From the IMG/VR virus record IMGVR_UViG_3300042876_000418, positions 25,962-89,961 of that record: a stretch of DNA of 64,000 bases. One strand, written 5' to 3'. A model generated the notes under the pieces. That model searched no databases, was not told the DNA's origin, and worked only from the letters and a program-made list of their open reading frames with translations. Below are positions 7,412-17,452 of this stretch, piece by piece (the stretch's first letter is position 1; every line of letters starts with the position of its first letter). This DNA comes from a virus. The position numbers and the translations under genes are program-made.

Positions 7412-7786
7412 TTACGAGGGATCAACGGGGTGGAGTTTGACAATCTCAGCTTCGCCCCGGTCGATTTTGCCCTGGAGTTTAGCTTTCTTCACCACGTCAG
7501 GCAGGGGGGTGATCGCGTAAGCTGCCTGATTGCCGAGCAGGGCGGGGATAAGAATTTGAAGCGCAAACGACAATATTCCATCCTTTGAGCATTGAAGCAC
7601 GACAATCAGCCCGGTACAACTGGCAACGCCACCGATCAGGGCCAGGCCGATCAACAACATTGCCATGATCTGCTTCTTTTCGTCCTCGGGTTTCGATGCA
7701 AACCAGACGTTGAGCTTGGGGACAAAGGTCACAATCAGGGACACCAGGATCCCACACGCCGCCGCAAAAGTTTCAGTAGTCCACAT
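7412..7786 (-). CDS. Membrane protein, holin candidate, 124 aa
   Basis: Two or three hydrophobic segments (TFAAACGILVSLIVTFV; IMAMLLIGLALIGGVA; FALQILIPALLGNQAAYAI) with a charged C-terminal tail, a holin-like layout. The ATG at 7786 is preceded by AGGAAAGG; a longer reading to 7993 would run through the neighbouring gene and is rejected. It lies at the 3' end of the tail operon next to three other small membrane genes. Holin role is inferred. Confidence 0.6.
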   Translation of the reverse strand: MWTTETFAAACGILVSLIVTFVPKLNVWFASKPEDEKKQIMAMLLIGLALIGGVASCTGLIVVLQCSKDGILSFALQILIPALLGNQAAYAITPLPDVVKKAKLQGKIDRGEAEIVKLHPVDPS

Positions 7787-7788
7787 AT

Positions 7789-8085
7789 TTAACCTTTCCT
7801 TTCTGAGTCTAAAATATCGGGGTGGTCTGTCAGGTTGGCAAACACGACTCCACACCCAAATGCCGGGAATGCCAGGAAGTAAGCGAGGGTCAAGCGCTCT
7901 TCGCCCTCGAATTGATTCAATTCCCGAAACGTCAGGTAAATCATCGGGAATGCCGCCAGTACGCCAATCGTGTGCCGGATGATATTGGCCCAACGATCCT
8001 GGAATACCAGGGTTTTACTATACGTTCCTTTCTGTACTGCATACCCCATCGCAATAGCCAGGGCAATCAGCCTCAAATACTTCAT
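7789..8085 (-). CDS. Small membrane protein, 98 aa
   Basis: Three probable membrane segments (LRLIALAIAMGYAVQ; HTIGVLAAFPMIYLTF; LAYFLAFPAFGCGVVFA). Part of the four-gene membrane cluster 7412-8827, probably lysis-related or tail-associated. No family assigned. Confidence 0.6.
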   Translation of the reverse strand: MKYLRLIALAIAMGYAVQKGTYSKTLVFQDRWANIIRHTIGVLAAFPMIYLTFRELNQFEGEERLTLAYFLAFPAFGCGVVFANLTDHPDILDSERKG

Positions 8086-8087
8086 CT

Positions 8088-8537
8088 TTACCAGTCCTTT
8101 CGCCTATCGTTCTGAATTCCGCTTGCCGGGGCGGGCTGCCATACCGGGGTAATCCTGCGGTCCTTGAGTTGCCCAACCAGGTGCCCGATTCCGATTCTCC
8201 ATTCGTCAATGATCCGGTCTTTCGCGTCGATCTCGTGTTGAAGCCGATCTATCTGCTTTTGCATTTCAGCCATTTCAATGCCGTGCTCTTTACGCATGTC
8301 GCCCATTTCTTTGCGCAGGTCTGAAATTTCATCGCTATAACTCTTGATCGCCGTGGCCGCGCTGTTCGATGTTGAGATAGCCATGTTGGTATCTTCGATG
8401 GGGGCCTTCTGATTGGCGCGTTTCTCAGCCCGTTTATCTAAATAAAATTGACGGCCCAACGATCCTAAACCGGTAAGGAATCCGCCGATTCCCATAATCG
8501 TTGCGAAGTTCGCTACAATGAAATCCCATAGATTCAT
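8088..8537 (-). CDS. Membrane protein with coiled coil, 149 aa
   Basis: An N-terminal hydrophobic segment (FIVANFATIMGIGGFLTGLGSL) is followed by a long heptad-rich coiled coil (residues about 65-118). This layout resembles phage hemolysin/XhlA-like or spanin-like accessory lysis proteins, but the match is structural only. Starts 2 bp downstream of the preceding minus-strand gene's stop. Confidence 0.55.
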   Translation of the reverse strand: MNLWDFIVANFATIMGIGGFLTGLGSLGRQFYLDKRAEKRANQKAPIEDTNMAISTSNSAATAIKSYSDEISDLRKEMGDMRKEHGIEMAEMQKQIDRLQHEIDAKDRIIDEWRIGIGHLVGQLKDRRITPVWQPAPASGIQNDRRKDW

Positions 8538-8539
8538 GA

Positions 8540-8827
8540 CTAAATACCCCTTCTTGACATACGAATATAACGCATAATCTCAACCGACAAGAGAGTGGCT
8601 ATCCCCTGGAGATGAACTGCGTTTGACCATAGATTGTAAAGTTTTGCATCAACACCACCGCTAAAATTGTCAATAATAAACGTGAGGATCATAATAAACC
8701 CGTGAATACCGAACATTAGCCATGCCACGGGTTCGCCCCATCGTTTCGTCTTCACGATCTGCATGATCATAAGTACGATCAATCCGGCGTAGGTAATCAG
8801 GCTGAGGTAGATCGAAACGTCAAACAT
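8540..8827 (-). CDS. Small three-TM membrane protein, 95 aa
   Basis: Three hydrophobic segments (SLITYAGLIVLMIMQIV; WLMFGIHGFIMILTFII; LQGIATLLSVEIM). Abuts the LamG gene's stop. Member of the putative lysis or membrane cluster. Confidence 0.6.
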   Translation of the reverse strand: MFDVSIYLSLITYAGLIVLMIMQIVKTKRWGEPVAWLMFGIHGFIMILTFIIDNFSGGVDAKLYNLWSNAVHLQGIATLLSVEIMRYIRMSRRGI

Positions 8828-9658
8828 TTACACTCCAAAGAAATGCCGTGTGACTTTGAATATCCGCGCTAAAATTGCGTCGGGTAGTGCATCCGCGCAC
8901 ACAAAGGCCAGGGTGATATAACCGGAAAGGTAGTTCTTTACATCGTAGCCGCCGATCACGAAGTCTTTGTCAGGGCGATTGATCGAGGCTGGAATACTGG
9001 TCGTGTTTACGACTTTGACTCCGTTGTCGAAAACCGCTATTTCGGTTGACGGTGTAAATCTACCCGCAACAAAATGCCAACTATTGACCGCGACCGTAGT
9101 AGTGTGTACAACTTCCGTATTCCCCACGCCGGTTTCGTCAACCCTGAAAGCGGCATGAGTCAAGTGTGTCGCTGGATCCACGAAGAAATCCATGCCTAAC
9201 CCGGCTTTGTCCTCACCAATGACCGTGCCCCATTTTGATATCAGGCCCTGGTAAGTCCCATCGGCCTGAGCTGCGGTATTGCTGCACCAGCATCCAATCG
9301 TAAGGCCGTAGGTGGGGGCCGGGTACATCTCCGGTTCATCGGGCCGGTTGAACGACTGAGAGGACGCGCGGTCAAATATCCCGTACGGCAAGATGTCATT
9401 CAGAATCCCGTAGGTGGGCGCATTGCGGGCCGCCATGTGCCGTGAATGCCCGGACACGTCCGCAAGATAAGACACGCCGCCTGCGTTGAACACCTGAGAC
9501 GAAAACGGCCAAAACGCACGCAGGGCAGGCAGGAACATATACGCGCTCATGACCTCCCCAATCGACTGCCCGCCATGATCGTAGGTCCGTAATCGCCTAA
9601 TTTCCGATTCCAGATTCGTAATCCTGCGCACAGTGGTGATATCAAGCGGCTCTGGCAT
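8828..9658 (-). CDS. LamG/concanavalin-like tail protein, 276 aa
   Basis: After a helical N-terminus (residues 1-25) the protein reads as a LamG/concanavalin-A-like beta sandwich: GLTIGCWCSN, NSWHFVAGRF and IGGYDVKNYLSGYITLAFV are typical strand motifs (residues about 115-265). Such domains bind glycans. It lies directly after the hub-like tail gene (ATG overlaps the stop), so a receptor-binding or tail-tip decoration role is likely. A second LamG-like gene enters at the right edge of the window. Confidence 0.72.
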   Translation of the reverse strand: MPEPLDITTVRRITNLESEIRRLRTYDHGGQSIGEVMSAYMFLPALRAFWPFSSQVFNAGGVSYLADVSGHSRHMAARNAPTYGILNDILPYGIFDRASSQSFNRPDEPEMYPAPTYGLTIGCWCSNTAAQADGTYQGLISKWGTVIGEDKAGLGMDFFVDPATHLTHAAFRVDETGVGNTEVVHTTTVAVNSWHFVAGRFTPSTEIAVFDNGVKVVNTTSIPASINRPDKDFVIGGYDVKNYLSGYITLAFVCADALPDAILARIFKVTRHFFGV

Positions 9659-10770
9659 TAGAGTACCTTCTCTCCGTATAGGCGTAATGTGATCTGCTCG
9701 CCGTTGTCCTGGTCAAAGCCAATCACCAGGGTATCCAAGCGACAATTCACCGCGTATCCCTTGTACTGAGCGGTCACGAGGTCCCCATAGCGGTAATTGA
9801 TCCCATACATATAGGTTTTGGTGTCCAGCATATTACCGGACAGGATCAGCCGTGGGCGACCCTTGAAAATGATGGTATCCCCAAGATTCTGAAGCGCCAC
9901 CGAGTCCGAACTATCCCCACCGTCCACAAACGTTTCGCAACGGGCGTAGGGTGACGCTGTAGCGCGGATGGTATCCGTGACCGTCTCAATAATCCGAACG
10001 TCACCACTACCCGCGCCACCCACATAAGCGGTATTGATCTCTTCCGAGTAATCGAACAGTAATTCCGGCTGAGACAGATTCCCGTAATCGTAGCCGACAT
10101 ACACCGGGTTGGGACTGCCCGAGGTGTGATCCGTGCCCCGGTAGTAGGGGTAGGTTTTGAATATCAAGTGACCGGGCGTCGATCCCCGTTCCATATCGAA
10201 CACCACACGGATTCCTTCCTGTTCTGAATTAGACGCCAATTGTGCCACCGCGTCCCAAATATTGCGCCAGGCCAAATCCCCGAATACCGCTTCCCCATCC
10301 CCATTATCCGGATCCACGGTAATCCACAGTGAAGCATCACGCTCCGCCTCAATCGCCAGGGTTCCGTAGTTCTCGCGTATCAGCGACTTCATGATATCGC
10401 CGGCCACCCCGGCTTTTAGGGCGTAATCCGTGCCCGCCGCATACGCGATGATCCGCCGCTTCAATATGCTATTGCCGTCCTGGGCTACAATCTCCAACGT
10501 TTCCACGCCGCCCTGGTCAATCTGGTAGCGGATATACACGACAAACCACAAGGCATTTCCAACCAACTCAGAGCGCCCCCCAACCGCGCGCCATACTTCT
10601 ATTGTCCCATCCCGCCTAAAGAATCCAGGGGGATAGACTGCCGGGGGTAGACGCAAAGTCAGAGACCCGATCTGATTTTCTTGCAGGGCCAGATCGAGGG
10701 TGGAAAACTCCAAATCTCTCAGGAATATTCCGCCGGGGTTGTAGTACTTGATCGTGTATACCGCTCCCAC
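9658..10770 (-). CDS. Tail hub / Gp37-like tail protein, 370 aa
   Basis: The N-terminus (VYTIKYYNPGGIFLRDLEF) and the following beta-rich domain match the siphovirus Gp37-like (ReqiPepy6) tail family, which sits at the tail tip after the Dit protein. The central YAAGTDYALKAGVAGDIMK segment and DNGDGEAVFGDLAWRNIWDA are typical of this group. Position between the Dit-like gene and the LamG protein agrees. Confidence 0.7.
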   Translation of the reverse strand: MGAVYTIKYYNPGGIFLRDLEFSTLDLALQENQIGSLTLRLPPAVYPPGFFRRDGTIEVWRAVGGRSELVGNALWFVVYIRYQIDQGGVETLEIVAQDGNSILKRRIIAYAAGTDYALKAGVAGDIMKSLIRENYGTLAIEAERDASLWITVDPDNGDGEAVFGDLAWRNIWDAVAQLASNSEQEGIRVVFDMERGSTPGHLIFKTYPYYRGTDHTSGSPNPVYVGYDYGNLSQPELLFDYSEEINTAYVGGAGSGDVRIIETVTDTIRATASPYARCETFVDGGDSSDSVALQNLGDTIIFKGRPRLILSGNMLDTKTYMYGINYRYGDLVTAQYKGYAVNCRLDTLVIGFDQDNGEQITLRLYGEKVL

Positions 10771-13548
10771 TTAGGGCCTCATTTGGTCAATGGAGAGATA
10801 GGATTCTTGATAGGCCACGAAGATCAATGGGACGTCAATCGTAAACGTTTTGTCTGTGTCGTAAGCGTAGGCAAGTTCGTACAGGCCATAAATTCCACTG
10901 GCGTTCACCTGGTCAATTTGAGTTATTGCGCCCGTGGTAACTGCCCCGGTTTGGGCAACCTCTAGCGTTCTTGCCGCGTCTTTGTAGATGTGAAGTACCG
11001 CCGTTGCTCCGGGCTTTGTGAATGTCGCGTATAGCCGCCCGTTATCGGTGTTATCCTGAGTAAACCCGCTCAACTCAAGCCGCTGGAATATGGCATCATC
11101 ACCGGTAATAGTCGGGAACATAGTTTCGCTCATAGAAAGAAGATTATCTCCAGGAGATAGGTAGAATATTGCGCTACTGTCTGGTGTAACGTAACTGGAT
11201 AGGTTCCCTCTAACGTTAGAAATGATAGAGAAGTTTGAGGGTCCCGTCGTTATCTTTACCAATTCGTCTTTATAAATTTCAAGATCGGTTGCATCAAACT
11301 TAGCGGAGAAGTATATTTTGGATCCGTTCGTTTGATTGATAACCGCGGTCAATCTCGGGATAGGACCCTGGATATAAATCACCGGATAAGTGATTACAGG
11401 AGAATCATTCGCTACGGTGGATGTAAGATTGGCGATATACCCATAACGAGTCCCGCCGCTGTCAACGTCCTGTCCGAAATAAACATCATTTGTATTCGGG
11501 TTCAGCCACTTCGGACCATCGTTATCAAACGAATATGTAACCGAATGGGACAATCCAGGGTGAAACTGACCACGATTATAGATCGCATAATTTGTGCCGT
11601 ATTTCGCCTCTGCTTTGATATTCATCAGAATTTCGCCAGTAGGCAAAGCAACCATTTTTGATCCAGTATAATATGGCGCGGCAAAGTCGGGCGGGTTTAG
11701 ATCAACCCATGACGCTCCATTCCACATAGAGAAATTATCCGCCGCCACTCCGCCGATTGTGGTAAAGTTTCCTCCGGCATAAAGATTACCATCTGCCCCA
11801 AATACGATTGATCTCACGGGAGCATCGGTATTACCATCACCAACAGAACTCCATACTGTACCGTTCCATTTTGCGATTGACGCAGTATTAGCCACGCCGC
11901 CAGCGCTCGTAAATGATCCCGCCACATATAGGTTTCCGATGGAATCTAGTTTCATGTCATAAACCACGCCATCTGGTATCCCGGTTCCAAGAGGAACGTA
12001 TGCCGTCCCGTTCCACCTTGCGATTCTTGTGGTATCCGCCACGCCTCCAGCTAAAGTAAAAGCGCCGGCAAGATAAATCCCGTTTCTTTCTGGAGTTTCG
12101 ACAATCGCATTCACATCCCCGTTTGTGCCTGTTCCTACCGCTATCCAGTTGGACCCATCCGTAAAAGCAATGTGAGCAGTGTTCGCGATTCCGGTAATGG
12201 CTGTAAATTTTCCACCAACAGATAGGCCACCAGAATAACTTTTAGTTATCGCTAATACGGCTCCGTTTGGAGACGTTGCGCCTACGAGCGTATAACTTGA
12301 TCCGTCCCATTTATAGAGATATGGAGCCGCCCTTCCTCCCAAGAATAAATCTCCATTCTCGTTCATAGCGAAAGCTATAGCTTGAATAGCCGCAGAAACT
12401 CCAGGACTAACAAGACTAAAAATGCCGTAGCGATTCATCTGTAGAATTTGCCCGGCTTCCGAGAAATACGCAGGTTTCACATATGACGCGGCATTCGTTT
12501 GGTCGTTTGTAATCAACGGTATGAATTGCCGAAACACAATTCCGCTCCGGTCTTGGTTGAAATTATCAAGACTGCCCTCCAGCCCCGACTCGTACGCGCA
12601 TTCAATATTCCCGGCCAGGGCCTCTTGCCCATCGCCGTCGATGACGTGATATTTCATCAGTAGGGGCTGTTGTTCCCCGAGATTGAACGGGCTGCATAGT
12701 TCGATCAATTCCGAGCGCTGTTTTTGAACTTCGCTCAACGATGTTCCCGTGATCGCCCCGGCCAGGGTAAATTGCCGGGATTGGTACACCGAACGCTGAT
12801 ACATGCCCCCGCCGTTAGCCAGGGGTAATACCGCGTTTATGATTGGGAGCATACCAAATCCTAGTACCGCCATAAGGCGGAAACCCAAATCTAAGAGTCG
12901 CATTTCTCTGCCTCCATTGCCGTTAGCAAGACGTTGAGACCTGCTGGCGTGAGATAATCCTTCCCACCAGTAGGATTGAACATAAGGTAACATCCCCGGT
13001 TCATCACCGTCGATGTAAGTCGTGACGTAGGACTTCGCTTCACTTTGGGCCGCGTCGATGTAGAACGGGTTGACCGTACCGCCCGACTTCCGGGCCACCA
13101 CGAGCGCCCCACCGGCATGACAGGTAATCACCAACCGCTGCCAGCGCCCATTACCCACCACCTCTTTGATCTGGCTGGACACGCTCCGACTACCAAAAGA
13201 GCCGGCGTACAGTTGGTACGTATCGCCGGGGTGCCCGAGCAGGTACACACTCATGGTATTCGGGACGCTTGACGATATCCCCGCCACGGTATAAGACACG
13301 CCCGCCGCGTTTCCGTTGGTCGGGGTGATCTTCAGCGAGTATATCCCGCGGTACTGATAGGTGACGGCCCGCGCTATGGTAGAGTTTTGAGCCGTCCAAC
13401 CCGTGGTGTTGCGTTCAAAACTAGGGTTGGTGATATCGTTCTGTCCGTTCTCGGGCTTGATAATCGAGAACCAGCCCTTGTCGTACTCAAGGAAATATCC
13501 GCCGATTGGATCCGGTACTGTTTGGTATGACTGTTGAGTACGATTCAT
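10771..13548 (-). CDS. Distal tail (Dit-like) protein with carbohydrate module and beta-propeller, 925 aa
   Basis: Structural tail-tip protein. Residues about 38-190 resemble a carbohydrate-binding module (DITNPSFERNTTGW start). Residues about 240-350 look like a Dit domain (RQFTLAGAITGTSLSEVQKQ ... LIELCSPFN). Residues about 390-640 hold at least five repeats of GG.FT..GG...A.IA.WNG..W, a beta-propeller. The C-terminal part is beta-rich. The combination suggests a tip protein that displays a propeller for host binding. It follows the tape-measure gene by 3 bp. Confidence 0.72.
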   Translation of the reverse strand: MNRTQQSYQTVPDPIGGYFLEYDKGWFSIIKPENGQNDITNPSFERNTTGWTAQNSTIARAVTYQYRGIYSLKITPTNGNAAGVSYTVAGISSSVPNTMSVYLLGHPGDTYQLYAGSFGSRSVSSQIKEVVGNGRWQRLVITCHAGGALVVARKSGGTVNPFYIDAAQSEAKSYVTTYIDGDEPGMLPYVQSYWWEGLSHASRSQRLANGNGGREMRLLDLGFRLMAVLGFGMLPIINAVLPLANGGGMYQRSVYQSRQFTLAGAITGTSLSEVQKQRSELIELCSPFNLGEQQPLLMKYHVIDGDGQEALAGNIECAYESGLEGSLDNFNQDRSGIVFRQFIPLITNDQTNAASYVKPAYFSEAGQILQMNRYGIFSLVSPGVSAAIQAIAFAMNENGDLFLGGRAAPYLYKWDGSSYTLVGATSPNGAVLAITKSYSGGLSVGGKFTAITGIANTAHIAFTDGSNWIAVGTGTNGDVNAIVETPERNGIYLAGAFTLAGGVADTTRIARWNGTAYVPLGTGIPDGVVYDMKLDSIGNLYVAGSFTSAGGVANTASIAKWNGTVWSSVGDGNTDAPVRSIVFGADGNLYAGGNFTTIGGVAADNFSMWNGASWVDLNPPDFAAPYYTGSKMVALPTGEILMNIKAEAKYGTNYAIYNRGQFHPGLSHSVTYSFDNDGPKWLNPNTNDVYFGQDVDSGGTRYGYIANLTSTVANDSPVITYPVIYIQGPIPRLTAVINQTNGSKIYFSAKFDATDLEIYKDELVKITTGPSNFSIISNVRGNLSSYVTPDSSAIFYLSPGDNLLSMSETMFPTITGDDAIFQRLELSGFTQDNTDNGRLYATFTKPGATAVLHIYKDAARTLEVAQTGAVTTGAITQIDQVNASGIYGLYELAYAYDTDKTFTIDVPLIFVAYQESYLSIDQMRP

Positions 13549-13551
13549 TGG

Positions 13552-16500
13552 TTATGCACCTAAAATTTGCATAGTCTGGAATCCCTGCCGGACGTTTTCG
13601 GCCTGCATCCGGGTTTGAAGGGTGAGGTTGTACTGATTCGTATTGATGTTTGAATACGTCTGCATCATCATACTTTGGGCTGAGGCAGGCGGGGATATAC
13701 GTTGCTGATTGGCTACGATTCCAGTGCCACTACCGCCGCCGCCCGCCGATCTTGCCCATTCAAGCGCATCTGGAAGATTGACGATATTCTTGGAGTTGTT
13801 CCCCCAAATCCAGCCCCATAGTTTTTCGAGCGCCTTGATAACATCGCCCACCCACGATGAAATGTTGTCGAATGCAGTTTTGAATGGGGATGCAATCGCG
13901 TTCCCGATTTCAATAGCCTTACCGGAGAACGAATCCCACCAACCGCTGATTTTCGTTATGATTCCATCCGGTCCATTCCAAATATTAGTTGCAAACAGTT
14001 TTATTGCATTCCAACTGTTTTGAATGGTATCGCGGATACTTTGGACCGGATTATTAGGACTGTCTACCCAACTTTGGAATGTATCCCATATCCCGGTAAT
14101 TGTGCTTGTGATCCCGTTCCAAATTGTTTCCGCGCTACCTTTTACCGCGTTCCACGCCGTTTCGAGCGCCGTTTTTACCGCGCCCCAAACCGTGCTTGCC
14201 GCAGTCTCAACCCCGTCCCACGCCGTAATGACGGCTGTTTTGATCCCGCCCCACACCGTTTCCGCCGCCGTCTTGATCCCGCCCCAGATCGTCTCAAGGG
14301 AAGTCTTGACATTACCCCAGATCGTTTCGGCGGTAGTCTTGATCCCTGTCCAAATCGAACCAATCGCATCCTTGACTCCACCTAAGATCGTTTCGGCACT
14401 ATTGCTAATGGAGTTCCATGCCGAAATAAGAGCGCTTTTTATTTCCGCCCATTTCTTATCGACTTCCGTAGCAATATCTTTCCACGCTTTGGTCACTTTA
14501 GCGTAGATACTGTTAGGCCCGGTGAAATAATCCACGGCCTTCGACTTGATTTTTTCCCAGACAGAAACGAGATTAGCTACAACTTTATTCCAGGCCGAAA
14601 CCAGCGCGGTTCTGATTTTCTCCCACGCATCGGTGATAACCTTTTTGATCGCGTCCCATGCTTTACCTGTAACTTCGTTGATTTTGTACCAGACTACAAC
14701 CAGCGTTTTCACCAGGTCAATATTTTCAGCGTCGATCCCGATCTGTTTGAACGCGGCGCGAATCGGACGCCCGAATATTTCATCGAACTTTTCCCCGATT
14801 GACTCCCCGAAAATCTTACCTAAATCGTACTTACCGGGATTCCTGAATATCTCTCCGATTACGTCACCAATACGAGAAGCAGTGTCCCGAATCCCCTGCC
14901 AGTTCTCAGACCACGCCTTGACGGAAAAAATGATCCCGCTGATGATAACGCCAATCGCGCCTAATCTCGTGAGCAGTGCGCCCGCGCCGGTAGCCCCGCC
15001 AATCGTCTGAAATACGGCACTTATTTTCGTCCCTACATTCAGGATGAACCCGATGGGCTTTGACGCTAACCATAAGATCGCAACCCACTTACCCGCTGCA
15101 ATCACATTCTCGTTGAGCGCCTTGCCCATTTCGGTCATACCATAGGTGGTCTGCCCGCCCTCGGGTAGCCCTTCGTCCTGGAAGCCGCCTTTTTTCTTTG
15201 CGCCGGGAGTCGTGGTCTTGGTCAGGATTCCCATCTCTACCAGTAAATCCAATACCCGGTAAAGTTGTTTCTCGAATTCCTTGAATACCGGGACCACATG
15301 GGTATTGAAACTATCCGCGACTGGCTGGAAGATGGTCAATAGCCGCTGCTTGAATTCGTCAATCTTATTCTGTAGACTCGTAACCGCGCCGCCGGCCTTC
15401 TCAAATGGGGCTGACGGGTTATTCTTGCCGCCTTCACCTTCGCCGGCCCCCGCGCCCTTGTACGCTTTGGTCATCTCAATCAGAGCGCTAACCAAATCTT
15501 GTTGTAATTTTACTTGCTTTTCAAGTGCATCGGCGTTTTTCTTTGCAACTTCAAGATTCTTTTCGTCCTCTTTGCGCTTGTCAACTGAGTTTTTATACGC
15601 ATCTTTAGCTGCCTTGAATTCAGCCCGTTTCGCCGCCAGTTTCGCCGGGTCCTTCTCCGTTTGAGCCAACTTGTTGTACTCGTTGACCATATCGGTGATA
15701 TTCTGCCCGGCCTCTTTTTCGGCTTCACGTGATTTTTCGAGCGCTTCCTCGGCAGCATTCACTTTCTCGGTAGCATCGGCTAATTGCAACTGTAAGCCAG
15801 CCAGCTTGCCAACTTCGCCGCCGTACTGCCCCAATTGGGCCTGGAGTTGCTTGATAAAATCATCCCCGCCGCCCCCGGACAGGGCCTTCGTCATACTGCC
15901 TGCCAGGTTCTTCCACATCGCGTCTTGACTCGCCGCGTCCCCACCCATCGCGGCAAGTGCGCTCTTGATCGTGCCGCCCAACGACGTGAATACCCCAAAA
16001 TCAGCCTGAGTCATGCCGTCAAGGTAGGCGGTCATAGTTGACGCGCCCCACTTGTCGATGTCAGGCAGTAAGTTCGGTGGTGAATGGGCCTCCAGGAAAT
16101 AACTAATCAGATCGCCAATCCCCTGCATGGATAGGGCCAGGACCGTGCCGGTGCCCTCTGCGATTCCGATGGCGAAGGACGAAATGAGGTTGAAGCCCCA
16201 TTGGGCGGCCTGCCCAATCAGTGACGCGATTCCACTGAACATCGGTCCTGAGAAGAAATTGATTAACGTATTGGCCGCCTCACCCGCGCCACCCTTGACG
16301 ATATCGAAGAATGCGCCGAACGCCGCGCCGGTACTCTCCAGCATGGGAGCTAAACGACCGCCTGTGTTGAATGCGTCTGTAATCCGCTTTGTAAAGTCGG
16401 TAATCGCCTGACCGGCCATCATTGACGCCTTGAGGAATGGGGTGCCGAGGGTCAATTGTAGATCGTTGACCACCCGCTCGTAGCTGCCCCACACCTTAGA

Positions 16501-17211
16501 CGCCGTACCTAATGACGCCTCATAGGAGCCGGCGGATTTCTTTCCCTCTTCCAATACCGCGTTCAATGTAGCCTGAGACCGCTCGGTATTGGTCAGTTGT
16601 TCGGATGATTTATTCAGGCTTTTGGCGTACTTATCGAACGCCTGCTGCATGTTGATATTCAGGCCAGCAGTGCGGAATATCTCCGTATTATAGGTCTGAA
16701 TACCGTACAGGAGTCGTTGTAGAGTCTCACTTGAGTTACTACCCGACACCTGAGCTTGATCTTGGGCCACGCGGGCTAACTGGGTGCTCTTGGCTAAATC
16801 AAGATTGTAGCGGGAAAAGTTGATAACCAGATTCGCCGCCACCCCGGCCTCGATCCCGTACTTACGGATTGAGTTGACGTTCTGGTCAACCGACTCCGCC
16901 GTGGATCCGTTTTGTGCCGCCAGATTGTAAGCGACCTGCTGCAACTGCTCAAACTTAGACGCCACGTCAAGCGAACCACCGACCAGGGCGTCAATCTTCC
17001 CCACAACTTGATCTATCGCGCGGGTCAACTGCTGCCCGAGCGCGTTGTTCAGGATCATCTGAGCAGGGGAAAGGCGGTTGTTGATCGTATTGGTAAGACT
17101 GAGCATAGACTGATTTAGGCTAAGGGTACTTTGATTAGCCGCAGTCTGCCCGCTTTGAAAGGCAGATAACCCGTCCATTACCAGTCTTACGCCTACATCA
17201 ACTAAACCCAT
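13552..17211 (-). CDS. Tail tape measure protein, 1219 aa
   Basis: Sets tail length and is the largest protein here. It has a long N-terminal helical region, hydrophobic segments in the middle (e.g. PIGFILNVGTKISAVFQTI; LLTRLGAIGVIISGIIFSV), a coiled coil (about 480-600) and a run of 11-residue Trp repeats (WGGIKTAVITAW, WGAVKTALETAW; about residues 950-1050), all hallmarks of tape measures. By the usual rule of about 1.5 angstroms per residue the tail would be near 180 nm. Upstream lie the two chaperone frames. Confidence 0.92.
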   Translation of the reverse strand: MGLVDVGVRLVMDGLSAFQSGQTAANQSTLSLNQSMLSLTNTINNRLSPAQMILNNALGQQLTRAIDQVVGKIDALVGGSLDVASKFEQLQQVAYNLAAQNGSTAESVDQNVNSIRKYGIEAGVAANLVINFSRYNLDLAKSTQLARVAQDQAQVSGSNSSETLQRLLYGIQTYNTEIFRTAGLNINMQQAFDKYAKSLNKSSEQLTNTERSQATLNAVLEEGKKSAGSYEASLGTASKVWGSYERVVNDLQLTLGTPFLKASMMAGQAITDFTKRITDAFNTGGRLAPMLESTGAAFGAFFDIVKGGAGEAANTLINFFSGPMFSGIASLIGQAAQWGFNLISSFAIGIAEGTGTVLALSMQGIGDLISYFLEAHSPPNLLPDIDKWGASTMTAYLDGMTQADFGVFTSLGGTIKSALAAMGGDAASQDAMWKNLAGSMTKALSGGGGDDFIKQLQAQLGQYGGEVGKLAGLQLQLADATEKVNAAEEALEKSREAEKEAGQNITDMVNEYNKLAQTEKDPAKLAAKRAEFKAAKDAYKNSVDKRKEDEKNLEVAKKNADALEKQVKLQQDLVSALIEMTKAYKGAGAGEGEGGKNNPSAPFEKAGGAVTSLQNKIDEFKQRLLTIFQPVADSFNTHVVPVFKEFEKQLYRVLDLLVEMGILTKTTTPGAKKKGGFQDEGLPEGGQTTYGMTEMGKALNENVIAAGKWVAILWLASKPIGFILNVGTKISAVFQTIGGATGAGALLTRLGAIGVIISGIIFSVKAWSENWQGIRDTASRIGDVIGEIFRNPGKYDLGKIFGESIGEKFDEIFGRPIRAAFKQIGIDAENIDLVKTLVVVWYKINEVTGKAWDAIKKVITDAWEKIRTALVSAWNKVVANLVSVWEKIKSKAVDYFTGPNSIYAKVTKAWKDIATEVDKKWAEIKSALISAWNSISNSAETILGGVKDAIGSIWTGIKTTAETIWGNVKTSLETIWGGIKTAAETVWGGIKTAVITAWDGVETAASTVWGAVKTALETAWNAVKGSAETIWNGITSTITGIWDTFQSWVDSPNNPVQSIRDTIQNSWNAIKLFATNIWNGPDGIITKISGWWDSFSGKAIEIGNAIASPFKTAFDNISSWVGDVIKALEKLWGWIWGNNSKNIVNLPDALEWARSAGGGGSGTGIVANQQRISPPASAQSMMMQTYSNINTNQYNLTLQTRMQAENVRQGFQTMQILGA

Positions 17212-17214
17212 AAA

Positions 17215-17436
17215 CTAACCGCCTTTCCTGCCTGCTTTGATTTTATCGTTCTGGACTTTCGCCAGTACCGCTTCTACTTGATTGTGCGATCTATAAGCCG
17301 CCACGAGCAGAGATTGGCGCTCGCCTTCCAGGGCTTCAAAGTCTTCAAGTTTGTAATTCGCCCATTGCGCCACGAATATTTTCTCCAGGATTGGGTCGTA
17401 ACTTATCCCGCTCCTGGAGACCGGGATCCCGAACAC
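17215..17436 (-). CDS. Tail assembly chaperone, second frame (gpT-like)
   Basis: 73-aa reading frame from a GTG at 17436. No good ribosome site precedes it, and its frame is open upstream to about 17468, overlapping the end of the first chaperone gene. In siphoviruses this position holds the frameshift extension of the tail chaperone, so it is probably made as a fusion to the 17453-17941 product rather than alone. Confidence 0.6.
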   Translation of the reverse strand: MFGIPVSRSGISYDPILEKIFVAQWANYKLEDFEALEGERQSLLVAAYRSHNQVEAVLAKVQNDKIKAGRKGG

Positions 17437-17452
17437 GTCTTCGCCGTGATAC

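Noticed and set aside
13552-14500. CRISPR-like periodicity
   Set aside because: The period is the coding repeat of the tape measure protein; the DNA repeats are diverged and have no unique spacers.
14020-14506. Overlapping plus-strand frames opposite the tape measure repeats
   Set aside because: They are shadows of the 11-residue Trp/Ala repeats and show repetitive Arg/Pro sequence without start signals.
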